64,000 nt of DNA. It comes from Pedobacter heparinus DSM 2366 (GTDB taxonomy: Bacteria > Bacteroidota > Bacteroidia > Sphingobacteriales > Sphingobacteriaceae). The stretch covers positions 3,968,001 to 4,032,000 of the forward strand of contig NC_013061.1 of assembly GCF_000023825.1 (NCBI RefSeq), read 5' to 3'. A model generated the notes under the pieces. The model searched no databases and was not told where the DNA came from. It saw nothing but the letters and a program-made list of their open reading frames with translations. The first letter of the stretch is position 1, and each line of letters starts with the position of its first letter. This document shows, in pieces, positions 26,458-35,324 of the stretch. Position numbers and translations under genes: made by a program.

Positions 26458-28059
26458 TTAAAATGGTAAAAAAGGATTTTTCTTAACGGGCAACGCAAAC
26501 CATAACTTCGTGTTAAGGTTATCGGCACCGCCCAGCCAGCCAATGGCTTTATTTACTTCTCCAATATTGGTCTGCAATTCATCTGAGGGATATGGCAAAC
26601 GGTTAGGCACATAGGCGTAAGTACCATCATAGGTAGCAAATTGCGGCTGAAATTCAAGCAACCTGGTCCTTCTGATCAGTGTCCAGGCATCTACGCCCTG
26701 CCCCGGGATGGCCAGCCAATGTTGCATCACAATCTGACGCAAATTATCACCTGCAGGAATATAACTGGAACAGATCTGCAACCAGTCTTTAAATTGGGCG
26801 CTCCTGCCAACGGTATCAGATGCCGTACTCCACTTAATGCCGGGTGTATTTTTATAATTGCTTGCCTGTGTTACAGTAAGGCCATACCTGTTAAAAGAAG
26901 CATCTATACCTTCATAATAATACTGCGAAGCATTTGGGTTGCCCCACCATCCCTTTAACGCAGCTTCCGCCTTTAAAAAACAAGCTTCAGCATATGAAAG
27001 GAACACATATTCCGCATCGGGCTTTAAAAACCGCTCACCTATAGCCGAATAGTCATCTTGTTTTAAGCCGGTATGCGGATTGGTTAAACCGTTAGCATAA
27101 GTTGATCCCCCTCCATAAGAGATGTTCTGTCCAAAGTAAGTTCCGGTTTGCGGGCCTTGTTTCGCCGGCTGTGCATATATAGTTAACCGTGCATCGTTGT
27201 AAGGCGCCATGTGGTAAACCAGCGACTCATTGGTAACCGGAATAGTGGCCTTGTTGGCAGTATAATTGTATACCGCCCTGTCGTAAAGCGGACTCCAGGT
27301 ATCACTGGTTGTGCCCCAGTTTGCCGCAGCCGTTTCAGTCTGGGCCTTCATCGTATACTGTTCCGTTTGAAAAACTTCTTCTACTACCCTTTTGGCTAAC
27401 ACAGGATCGCCATTGGGCGCATCGTTAGAAATCCGGATGGCCAGTCTTAACCTCAGTGTATTTGCAAATTTCTTCCATTTTAAAAGGTCACCGCCAAAAA
27501 TCTTATCTGCATTTACAGTATATTTATCACCGGTAAGGCTTAATGAATCCGTTAAATTTTTAAGATCAGCCAATACGTTCACATATACATCCTGTTCTTT
27601 GGTATAAGGAACACTTGGCGTACCCAGCAAGGCACCTTCCGTAGGAACACTTCCCCATATCACCACTGCATTGGATAGGATATAATTTTTCCATATGCGC
27701 GCAATCATCACCCTGTTGGTATAAGCAGGATCATTTTTATAATTTACAATAATCTGGTTTACAGGTTGGGCGGCTTGTACATAAACTGCGCGCCAATAAG
27801 TATTGTCCTCGTTCAGGTCGTAGTTGTAGCGCTGAAAATTACCCTGAAAGCCAGAGAAATGGTGTGTATAGTTAAAAAATACCACACGGTTCATATTGCC
27901 GCCAAACAGGTTCATTGTTTCAAAAATGGAAGTGGTCAGTAAAAAATCCGGTTGCACTTTCACAGGTTTGTTCGGATCTGTATTGATTTCTTCAAAATTT
28001 TTGGTACAAGACAATAAGCCAAACGCTATAAGCGCTATAATTATAATTTGTTGTTTCAT
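26458..28059 (-). CDS. SusD-like glycan-binding lipoprotein, second copy
   Basis: The 533-aa lipoprotein (lipobox GLLSCTK) has the SusD-like_2 start EINTDPNKPVKVQPDFLLTTSIFETMNLF split over its first 55 residues and the helix WKKFANTLRLRLAIRISND. It is clearly paralogous to the SusD-like protein at 19361-20971 and should pair with the SusC encoded 9 bp upstream. Confidence 0.93.
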   Translation of the reverse strand: MKQQIIIIALIAFGLLSCTKNFEEINTDPNKPVKVQPDFLLTTSIFETMNLFGGNMNRVVFFNYTHHFSGFQGNFQRYNYDLNEDNTYWRAVYVQAAQPVNQIIVNYKNDPAYTNRVMIARIWKNYILSNAVVIWGSVPTEGALLGTPSVPYTKEQDVYVNVLADLKNLTDSLSLTGDKYTVNADKIFGGDLLKWKKFANTLRLRLAIRISNDAPNGDPVLAKRVVEEVFQTEQYTMKAQTETAAANWGTTSDTWSPLYDRAVYNYTANKATIPVTNESLVYHMAPYNDARLTIYAQPAKQGPQTGTYFGQNISYGGGSTYANGLTNPHTGLKQDDYSAIGERFLKPDAEYVFLSYAEACFLKAEAALKGWWGNPNASQYYYEGIDASFNRYGLTVTQASNYKNTPGIKWSTASDTVGRSAQFKDWLQICSSYIPAGDNLRQIVMQHWLAIPGQGVDAWTLIRRTRLLEFQPQFATYDGTYAYVPNRLPYPSDELQTNIGEVNKAIGWLGGADNLNTKLWFALPVKKNPFLPF

Positions 28060-28068
28060 GATCTGCAG

Positions 28069-31000
28069 TTAAAAAGTAAGTCTGATATTCAATCCATAAA
28101 TTGCATTCGGAGGCAACGCACCATTCTCAATTCCCTGTCCGTTACCAGAGGTAGACATTGCTTCAGGATCCAGGCCACGTGGGGTTCTTCTATAAAGAAT
28201 AGCCAGGTTCCTGCCGGATAAAGAGAACCTTGCCGTTTTAACCGGCATTTTCGACAACAGCTTAACAGGTAATGTATAACCGACCGTAACTTCTCTTAGC
28301 TTTACATAAGACGCATCGTAGATCACAAATTCTGCATAATTCGGCCTTGCATATTCGTAGTTCTGAGGGGTAACGAACTTCGTATTTTTAGTCCCATCCG
28401 CAAAATAGGCATCCCATATTGCACCACCACTTAACTCTGTATTGTTCTCCCCAAAAATCACGGTATGTTTATAATAATCATCGCGTCCGTATAAGGTTTC
28501 CGCTAAAACACCGTTCGTCAGCATTCGCGAAATACTACCAGAATACATTACCCCACCCATTTTAACATCTACCAGGAAACCGAGGTCCAGATTTTTAAAC
28601 TTAAAAGTATTGTAAATGCCACCAATCCAATCCGGTGAAGCCGTTCCAAAGGCCATGTCATTATCCTTAACCAATAAGGATCCCCCATCCTCGATCAACA
28701 TCCTGCCCTGGGCATCGCGGGCCACTCCCAAACCCCGCAAATAGGCATATGGTTTTCCCACTTCAGCATATACATACAGGTAACTCGAATTGTTATTCAG
28801 CTGGAAACGATCAATCCCCTCTATCAGCTCTACTACCTTCGAATTGTTCGCCGCATAATTAAGCTGGGTTGTCCATGAAAAGTTCTTCCCGGCAATAACC
28901 TTTGCATTTCCGCTCAGTTCATAACCCCAGTTCTTTATTTTTCCGGCATTATAAATTCGCTTTAAATAACCGCTTGAAGATGGAAGCTGAGCTGTTACAA
29001 TCTGGTTAGTAGTAGCAGCATTGTAATAGGTGCCATCGATTGAAACCCTATTTTTAAACAACCTTACATCCATTCCTAACTCAAAAGACGTTGTCCTTTC
29101 GGGCTTAAGATCTGCGTTGTTCATTGTAGTGGCCAGTGAAGCCAGGGTGGCCCCATTTAAAAAACCATTAAATGAGTAAGTCTGGTCTAATCTATACGGA
29201 TCGGTATCATTTCCTACGATGGCATAAGATGCGCGCAATTTGGCAAAACTAAGGATGTCGCTCTTCAAACCTAATATTTCATTCACAATCAATGAGCCGC
29301 CAACGGAGGGATAGAAGTAAGAATTATTAGCCCTCGGCAATGTAGATGACCAATCGTTTCTACCTGTTACATCAACAAAAGCATACCCTCTGTAACCTAA
29401 AGAAACAGAACCAAAAACAGAGTTTAAACGTTTATCACGTTGCTGTTGCGTAACCGTTGGAAACTCTTTGGCGTTGGATAAATTAATTAAGCCAGGCTGC
29501 AATAAAGAATTGATCCTTTGTTCCCTTCTTTCAAACCAAGAGCTAAAACTACTGGCACCCAGCATGGTACTCACCGAAAATTTATTAAAGGTCTTATTGG
29601 CTACAAGCGTACCTTCCAGGTTAAAATTTTGCTGCTTGGTATTAAAGGTACGCATAAAACCATCAGGGTTGCTGGCCACAATAGAACCAATATTATTAAA
29701 TTCAAAACCATCCCACCACAGCACGTCGGCACCTAAGCGTCCATTAAAAACCAGCCAATTGGTGAAATTCACTTTAGGGTTCAAAGATGCAATTATACGG
29801 TCTTTAACGTCCCGGTTGGGGTTCTCATTAATTACCCAAAAAGGATTGCTGAAATTACGATGCGTCCCTATTTCCATTCCGGTTAGTGGGTCTTTATAGG
29901 GCATGAGTTCGGCAAGATCAGTACTCCTGCCCATATGCGTATACAGGTTTGTTGGATTCCGGCCATTCGCATTCGAATACTGTCTGTTGTCAACCGCATC
30001 TCTTACGTAACTGATTTTACTGTCCAGGCTCACCTTTTTACTAAAAGTATTTTGCAGGCGTACGTCTCCGGTTTGCTTATTGCTCAGGTTAAATCCATCC
30101 ACTACACTGGATCCGGCATAATTGGTATAGGAAATCCTGTAAATACTACTTGTATTCCCACCTTCTACGGCGATATTATTGGTCAGCAATGAAGCAGACT
30201 GATAAAAATCCCGAATGTTATCCGGCTGTGGCAGGTAGGGTTTGATTTCACCATTTAAAGCAACATAAGGCTGCCCCATCATAGGCGACCCCCAACTGCG
30301 ATAATTAACCATGGCTTCAGGCAAGCGATGTGTATTGTCAATGTAAAATGAAGTCCCTACTCCGTAAGCATTTTGGTATTCTGGAAATTCGGTTAATCTC
30401 TGCATCATTAAACTCGAATTAAGCGACACCTTAAATTTAGTAGTGCCTTTTTTTGTAGTAATCAAAATTACCCCATTAGCTGCCCTTGAGCCATAAAGTG
30501 CCGAAGCATTCGGACCTTTAAGCACTTCTATATTTTCAATATCTTCAGTATTGATATCAGCAGCATTATTTCCATAATCGATGTTGCCATCCCCTGCCGT
30601 ATTGTCTATCGGCATCCCGTCTACCACAAAAAGTGGCTGGTTGTTTCCGGTCAGTGAACTGTTACCCCTGATAACAACCCTGGCCGAACCTGTATTAAAA
30701 CCAGGTGGTACAATCTGTAAGCCTGCAATTTTTCCAGATAAGGTACTCAACAAGTTCGGGCTTTTAGCTTCCGTCATCGTGTTTACATCTACCCCTTGCC
30801 TGCTATAGCTCAAGGCTTTTATTTCACGTTTGATACCTAGGGCTGTTACTACTACATTTTGCAGTTCCTTGCTGTCTTCAGCCAGCTGTACGTTTATGGT
30901 GTTACGGCCCTTTATGAGCTCCGTAACTGGCATCATACCCATATACGTATAGGTTAATTCTTTGGTGCCACCAGAAACACGTAAATCATAATCACCATTT

Positions 31001-31170
31001 GAATTGGTAATTGCATTAAATTTTTGTCCGTCATCTGCTTTTGCAGTGACACTAACTCCAGGTAAAGGTTCTCCCCTTACATCCACAACTTTTCCCACAA
31101 TCTGCTGCTGTGCACAGACCCACATTGGAAAAAGAAAAAATACCAGTAATAAGTACGCTCTTGCTTTCAT
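28069..31170 (-). CDS. SusC-like TonB-dependent transporter (copy 2 of the mannan PUL)
   Basis: The 1033-aa outer-membrane protein has a signal peptide (LLLVFFLFPMWVCAQ), a carboxypeptidase-regulatory-like domain, a plug with NIEVLKGPNASALYGSRAANG, and a barrel ending LNIRLTF. It is a close paralogue of the SusC at 20981-24112 along the whole length. Divergence in the barrel suggests the two import different fragments of the same glycan. It starts the first susC module downstream of the regulator and MFS genes. Confidence 0.95.
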   Translation of the reverse strand: MKARAYLLLVFFLFPMWVCAQQQIVGKVVDVRGEPLPGVSVTAKADDGQKFNAITNSNGDYDLRVSGGTKELTYTYMGMMPVTELIKGRNTINVQLAEDSKELQNVVVTALGIKREIKALSYSRQGVDVNTMTEAKSPNLLSTLSGKIAGLQIVPPGFNTGSARVVIRGNSSLTGNNQPLFVVDGMPIDNTAGDGNIDYGNNAADINTEDIENIEVLKGPNASALYGSRAANGVILITTKKGTTKFKVSLNSSLMMQRLTEFPEYQNAYGVGTSFYIDNTHRLPEAMVNYRSWGSPMMGQPYVALNGEIKPYLPQPDNIRDFYQSASLLTNNIAVEGGNTSSIYRISYTNYAGSSVVDGFNLSNKQTGDVRLQNTFSKKVSLDSKISYVRDAVDNRQYSNANGRNPTNLYTHMGRSTDLAELMPYKDPLTGMEIGTHRNFSNPFWVINENPNRDVKDRIIASLNPKVNFTNWLVFNGRLGADVLWWDGFEFNNIGSIVASNPDGFMRTFNTKQQNFNLEGTLVANKTFNKFSVSTMLGASSFSSWFERREQRINSLLQPGLINLSNAKEFPTVTQQQRDKRLNSVFGSVSLGYRGYAFVDVTGRNDWSSTLPRANNSYFYPSVGGSLIVNEILGLKSDILSFAKLRASYAIVGNDTDPYRLDQTYSFNGFLNGATLASLATTMNNADLKPERTTSFELGMDVRLFKNRVSIDGTYYNAATTNQIVTAQLPSSSGYLKRIYNAGKIKNWGYELSGNAKVIAGKNFSWTTQLNYAANNSKVVELIEGIDRFQLNNNSSYLYVYAEVGKPYAYLRGLGVARDAQGRMLIEDGGSLLVKDNDMAFGTASPDWIGGIYNTFKFKNLDLGFLVDVKMGGVMYSGSISRMLTNGVLAETLYGRDDYYKHTVIFGENNTELSGGAIWDAYFADGTKNTKFVTPQNYEYARPNYAEFVIYDASYVKLREVTVGYTLPVKLLSKMPVKTARFSLSGRNLAILYRRTPRGLDPEAMSTSGNGQGIENGALPPNAIYGLNIRLTF

Positions 31171-31211
31171 ACAATTTAGTTTAATTTTGGTTATTTGGAA
31201 GGTTAGGCTTA
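31171..31211 (-). promoter_or_regulatory. Conserved 5' leader of susC copy 2
   Basis: Nearly identical to the leader of susC copy 1 apart from a 2-nt insertion and a few substitutions. It includes the same CCTAACCTTCCAAATAACC block about 20-40 nt before the start codon. Confidence 0.5.
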
Positions 31212-31237
31212 GTGAGGGCGAAGGAAAGGCAAAAGGA

Positions 31238-31266
31238 TTAACAGATGATTAATAAAGCATTAATAA
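31238..31266 (-). promoter_or_regulatory. Three 11-bp-phased TTAAYAR repeats before susC copy 2
   Basis: On the + strand TTAACAG (31238), TTAATAA (31249) and TTAATAA (31260) are spaced exactly 11 bp. The array begins 67 nt from the start codon. A -7-like octamer TTCCTTCG (31226-31219, minus strand) starts 11 nt after the last repeat. Proposed site for the SARP-like regulator. Confidence 0.65.
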
Positions 31267-31293
31267 GCCTGTTGCAATCAATATTAATGCTTT
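31254..31293 (-). terminator. 12-bp hairpin over the MFS stop codon
   Basis: AAAGCATTAATA (31254-31265) and TATTAATGCTTT (31282-31293) are perfect inverted arms with a 16-nt loop. The stop codon of the MFS gene lies in one arm and an operator repeat in the other. The sequence after it on the minus strand is T-rich but lacks a clean U-tract, so termination may be partial. Confidence 0.5.
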
Positions 31294-32525
31294 ACTTTAT
31301 AAAATTTATAAGCAAAAAGGAAAATTATCACATAGCAGATAATGGGTGCATAATAAGCATTTGCAATCCCTGCATTGTCAGCAATAACTCCCATTACAAA
31401 AGGAAAAAATGCACCGCCTACAACCCCCATCGATAAAAACGAAGCTGCCTGTTGAGTACGGGCACCTAAATTCTTCAGCCCCAGGCTAAATATGGTTGGA
31501 AACATGATGCTAAAAAAGAAGTTGATCATGAGCAAAGCAATGAAGGATACCAATCCAAAATTTTGCGCTACTATGATGCACATCAGGATATTGCCCAATG
31601 CAAATGCTGCCAATAATTTATGAGGTGCAATGATGCGCATTAAAAAGGTCCCGATAAAACGCCCGGCAAGCATCATCCCCATAAAAACTACCATAAAATG
31701 TCCGGCTTTTTCGTCACTAAAGCCCATTTTTTCATGTCCGTAATTGATAAAAAAGGCCCAGGTTCCGGCTTGTGCAGCAACATTAAAAAACTGTGCAGCA
31801 ACAGCCCATACAAAATGTTTATGGTCAATTAGTTTTCTATCAGGCGCCACGTCAACATTCACGGCGTCAGCATCAGCTTCAGAAATCACATGTGGATCGG
31901 TTGTAGGCGGAACCTTAACAAATGAAAAAAATACTGCCACAAGCAAGATCACCATTCCTATAACCGCATACAATAGCTTAACGGAGGTTAAGTCAGTACT
32001 TCCTTCAATGTGCTTGCCAAATAAAAAGTAACTGCCAATTGCAGGTCCAAGCATGGCACCTACCGCATTAAAAGACTGTGCAAAATTAATGCGCTGGTCG
32101 CTGGTACGCTGATCTCCCAGCGAAGCAACAAAAGGATGTGCAACCGTTTCCAGGGTAGACAGGCCACAACCAACAATAAACAAGGCAATACCAAAAAAAG
32201 CAAAAGAAGAGATGTTAGCGGCAGGTATAAACAGAAAAGCGCCTAAAGAAAAAAGGGAAAGTCCTAAAAGTACCCCCTTTTTATAACCAAAACGTTTCAT
32301 AAATAATCCGGCAGGTATGCCCATTACTGCATAGGCACCAAAAACAGCAAATTGTACAAAGGCAGATTGGGACCTGGAAAGGTTCATCGTAAGTTGGAAA
32401 TGTTTATTCAGCACATCGGCCATGGTAATGGCAATACCCCAGAACATAAACAGAGATGTAACGAATACCAGGGTAACAAGAAATTTCCGCTCCGTAAAAG
32501 GAGCTTTGGTTTTTAATTGGTTCAT
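31284..32525 (-). CDS. Sugar MFS transporter (FucP/FHS-like)
   Basis: The 413-aa inner-membrane protein has twelve likely membrane helices and features of the fucose-glucose-galactose:H+ symporter family: FWGIAITMADVLNKHFQ in helix 1, QSAFVQFAVFGAYAVMGIPAG in helix 2 and GLSTLETVAHPFVASLG in helix 4. It should import the monosaccharide released by this PUL. Mannose is the natural guess given GH92, but the sequence alone does not prove it. The gene has its own copy of the 11-bp-phased repeats, so it appears to be co-regulated with both susC modules. Confidence 0.88.
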   Translation of the reverse strand: MNQLKTKAPFTERKFLVTLVFVTSLFMFWGIAITMADVLNKHFQLTMNLSRSQSAFVQFAVFGAYAVMGIPAGLFMKRFGYKKGVLLGLSLFSLGAFLFIPAANISSFAFFGIALFIVGCGLSTLETVAHPFVASLGDQRTSDQRINFAQSFNAVGAMLGPAIGSYFLFGKHIEGSTDLTSVKLLYAVIGMVILLVAVFFSFVKVPPTTDPHVISEADADAVNVDVAPDRKLIDHKHFVWAVAAQFFNVAAQAGTWAFFINYGHEKMGFSDEKAGHFMVVFMGMMLAGRFIGTFLMRIIAPHKLLAAFALGNILMCIIVAQNFGLVSFIALLMINFFFSIMFPTIFSLGLKNLGARTQQAASFLSMGVVGGAFFPFVMGVIADNAGIANAYYAPIICYVIIFLFAYKFYKVKH

Positions 32526-32589
32526 ATTTGGTTTGTAAGGTTATTGGTTCATCGATCAAATGACCGGGGGATAAAGTTCATTTTTGAAC

Positions 32590-32618
32590 TTAACAAAACC
32601 TTAATAAATGATTAATAG
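32590..32618 (-). promoter_or_regulatory. Three 11-bp-phased TTAAYAR repeats before the MFS gene
   Basis: On the + strand TTAACAA (32590), TTAATAA (32601) and TTAATAG (32612) are exactly 11 bp apart. The array begins 64 nt from the start codon, as for the two susC genes. A -7 box at the expected 11-nt distance is weak here (AACTTTAT). These repeats are not part of any hairpin, which argues that the pattern is an operator and not a by-product of terminators. Confidence 0.65.
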
Positions 32619-32624
32619 CTTGGC

Positions 32625-35153
32625 CTATACAGAAGGTTCTGTACTCAATACCGTATTAAAGCTTTTATCAAAGTCGTCATTGTACAATAACCGGTACTCT
32701 TTGCAAAAACTTTCGTAGGTATTTTTAGATTGGGAATGTTTACCCATATAAGCCAAAGCCTTGCACTTAATCGTCATGGCCTCTTCGTTTACCGAATCAA
32801 AGTAAAAAATATAGTTGGCCAATTCAATTAACAATTCCGGATCATCGGCAATCGAAACAGAATGGGTAAAATGCAGGTAAGTATCGATAATCTCATTAGA
32901 TATCTCAGCTTTAAAATGGTCCATCCATTCATAATTGGCATTTGGTAAAAACGAACCACGCTTTATAAGTGCCGCCAATGCTAAAATTTTCTCTTTATTT
33001 AACTTCTTTTTCTCTTTGATGATGCTGAAATAGTGATAATAATCAACATAAGTATTTTCGAAATCACAATTAAATCTCCAATATCCCGTTTCTTTGGACA
33101 CCGAACAGTTGTCTATCTTCTCCAATATGTTTTTGAGTTTCGCAATGTTAACAGACCTGTTGTTCCGCGCACTTTCTTCTGATTTATCGAACCAAAGCAA
33201 TTCCTTTAATTTTTCGGAGCTTATACCCCGCTCCCACCTAATGGTATACAGCAAAATAACCAAAAAAAGCTCCTTAATCAATGGTGTAAATTGCCTGGTT
33301 ATTTCCTGACCGTCTTTATCAAATACCTGCATATCCCCAAAAAGAAATATACCCGATTTGGATTCAGGGCTTAGATCTTTCAAAACCACTGGCAATACAG
33401 GCTGTTCTGCCGGCTTCTGCTGTTGCTTCCTGCTGTAAATAAAGAATCCGGCTATTCCCAATAAAAGCAATAGCCCAACAATCATATAACCATAATTCAT
33501 CTCCGATGGAAGTACAACTTCGGCATTTACCCCAATTGGCGGACTATTTAACGCATAAATCTCCACCTTTGTCCGGTTGTTTTCGTCCCAGAACAAAGTA
33601 ACAGCTATAAACCTTTTGCTTTCAGCACAATAAAAAAGGTCGGCAAATGAATTGATGTCATGAAACGTGTAAGGAATCAGGCTTCCCATCAGCTTAAATT
33701 CCGGCTTGGTCAAAGATCCTTCAATCAGCTGCAGATGAGACTTAAACTTATGTTTTGGAAATATCAGTCCATAATAGGTTCCCTCTTTTTCGTTAATCAC
33801 CAGTGAATTGGCAAATACAAAATGTTCTTCTTTTACCGGCAGTTCATAAATTTTCTTTATGGTTCTTTTCTTAACATCAAAATATAGCAGGTCGTATAAA
33901 TTCCTGGGGTTTAACAGCTGCTGTCCGGTAGAGCTGCCATAGCCGCCCAAAATGTAGGCACCATTGCCAGTGCTACCCAGCGCAGCCAGATATCTTGGTA
34001 TAATGGCATCACCAGAAACATCTACTTTTTCCCATTTTCTGGCAGGAAAGTGATACCGCTGAATAACATTTTTGTAAAAGAAGTGACCATATCCACCTAC
34101 CATGTATAAAGATGTATCCCCTACCGAATAAAACTTATTGAATTGCCAGAAATCGGTAATTGGTGTATTTAAATCAAAATTTGAGGACCAGCTTTTGCTT
34201 TCCGGATTAAAAGCACTCACAATTTTCTGATCCATGTAAAAGTTTAACAGCTGGTTATGCTGGGGATCAAAAACGGATTGGTTCCCCCTTAACATATTCT
34301 GCTTGCCCGAAAGGTAAGCAATGTGGTCAACTCGGCCTGATCTCACTTCATAGCTCAATAACGAATCCGCCGCAACAACATGCACAATCTCATTTTTTGC
34401 ATCAAATGCTACACTTGCAGCACCATCAACAACAGCAGACTGCAGAAGTTCCCATTCATAATGCAGCTTTTTTATCCATCTGGGTTTTACCACCGCTCCA
34501 TTTTTGCCATGCAACATTTCCCTGGCAACAATTCCATCATATTCATCAAGCTGCCAGCTAAACTTTTCGGTCCCATCTTCAGCAATATGTATATTCCTGA
34601 TCTTCATTGGTGGCACATCAGTTGTTTTAAAACCCTGGTATTCATTGGCACCAAACAGGATTTTAAAACAATCATTTTTTTTCACCATTAAACTGGTCTC
34701 GGAAGAAAAACTGCCATAAGATACCCGAAGTATTTTTCTGGCGTAGTCAAACTTAAATTTAATGGTATTCCAGGAGCTAAAAAGTACGTTTTGTGGAATA
34801 TTAAATGCAATTTTTGAAAATCTGTCTCCCATAATGAGCCGGAAGTGATTTTTTTCGTGAGGATCTTTATCGTAAATGAGGTCGATATTTTCATTATTGC
34901 TGTCAACAAACCTTACAATATAACCAAAGTAATCCTTTCTTGCGGGCAGAAACGTTAAATCAAAACTAAGCTCAAAATCATTGTCAAAACATAAGGTTTT
35001 TCCCGGACTTAAATCCAGCCCTGTTCTTTGATCCTGAACAACTTCGTGACTATAAAAAGCAAGGCCATAAGACTGCGAAAAGCTGGCATTGCACCAAAAA
35101 ATAAAGAAAACAGAGAGCCCCCACAGTAAATATTTGATTTTCATGATCAGCAT
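32625..35153 (-). CDS. Membrane-anchored SARP/BTAD-like regulator with ConA and Kelch ectodomain
   Basis: The 842-aa protein looks like a one-component sensor-regulator. A signal sequence (about 4-27) is followed by a concanavalin/LamG-like beta-sandwich (about 45-200) and a Kelch-like propeller (about 240-540; MVGGYGHFFYKNVIQRYHF and ILGGYGSS...LLYFDV). One membrane helix (553-574) then leads to a cytoplasmic winged helix (about 601-700: GIFLFGDMQVFDKDGQEI, FTPLIKELFLVILL, LKELLWFDKSEESARNNRSV) and a helical BTAD-like domain (705-835). The last two resemble SARP activators. It should sense glycan in the periplasm and bind the 11-bp-phased repeats, including those 142 nt before its own start. 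Met4 is a possible alternative start. No phospho-acceptor domain is present. Confidence 0.72.
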   Translation of the reverse strand: MLIMKIKYLLWGLSVFFIFWCNASFSQSYGLAFYSHEVVQDQRTGLDLSPGKTLCFDNDFELSFDLTFLPARKDYFGYIVRFVDSNNENIDLIYDKDPHEKNHFRLIMGDRFSKIAFNIPQNVLFSSWNTIKFKFDYARKILRVSYGSFSSETSLMVKKNDCFKILFGANEYQGFKTTDVPPMKIRNIHIAEDGTEKFSWQLDEYDGIVAREMLHGKNGAVVKPRWIKKLHYEWELLQSAVVDGAASVAFDAKNEIVHVVAADSLLSYEVRSGRVDHIAYLSGKQNMLRGNQSVFDPQHNQLLNFYMDQKIVSAFNPESKSWSSNFDLNTPITDFWQFNKFYSVGDTSLYMVGGYGHFFYKNVIQRYHFPARKWEKVDVSGDAIIPRYLAALGSTGNGAYILGGYGSSTGQQLLNPRNLYDLLYFDVKKRTIKKIYELPVKEEHFVFANSLVINEKEGTYYGLIFPKHKFKSHLQLIEGSLTKPEFKLMGSLIPYTFHDINSFADLFYCAESKRFIAVTLFWDENNRTKVEIYALNSPPIGVNAEVVLPSEMNYGYMIVGLLLLLGIAGFFIYSRKQQQKPAEQPVLPVVLKDLSPESKSGIFLFGDMQVFDKDGQEITRQFTPLIKELFLVILLYTIRWERGISSEKLKELLWFDKSEESARNNRSVNIAKLKNILEKIDNCSVSKETGYWRFNCDFENTYVDYYHYFSIIKEKKKLNKEKILALAALIKRGSFLPNANYEWMDHFKAEISNEIIDTYLHFTHSVSIADDPELLIELANYIFYFDSVNEEAMTIKCKALAYMGKHSQSKNTYESFCKEYRLLYNDDFDKSFNTVLSTEPSV

Positions 35154-35276
35154 TACGAATATAATACATATATGCTTAGCTTAACATAAATATGTAAATT
35201 TTCACTCGCAAATGCATTTAAAACCTCTCTAATTTAATTTTTAGCATTAATATATCTATTTGCTTTATGAATTCCT

Positions 35277-35284
35277 CAAACTTA
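35277..35284 (-). promoter_or_regulatory. -7 box of the regulator gene
   Basis: TAAGTTTG on the minus strand is a perfect match to the Bacteroidota -7 consensus TAnnTTTG. It starts exactly 11 nt after the last TTAAYAR repeat of the array at 35296-35324, in line with the spacing seen at both susC promoters. It implies a leader of about 115-120 nt. Confidence 0.55.
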
Positions 35285-35295
35285 ACCTACAAGGT

Positions 35296-35324
35296 TTAAC
35301 AAATCGTTAAAAAAACATTAACAG
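35296..35324 (-). promoter_or_regulatory. Three 11-bp-phased TTAAYAR-type repeats before the regulator gene
   Basis: On the + strand TTAACAA (35296), TTAAAAA (35307) and TTAACAG (35318) lie exactly 11 bp apart. The middle repeat departs from the consensus at one position. The array is 142 nt from the regulator start codon and directly upstream of a perfect -7 box. This suggests that the regulator activates its own gene. Confidence 0.6.
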
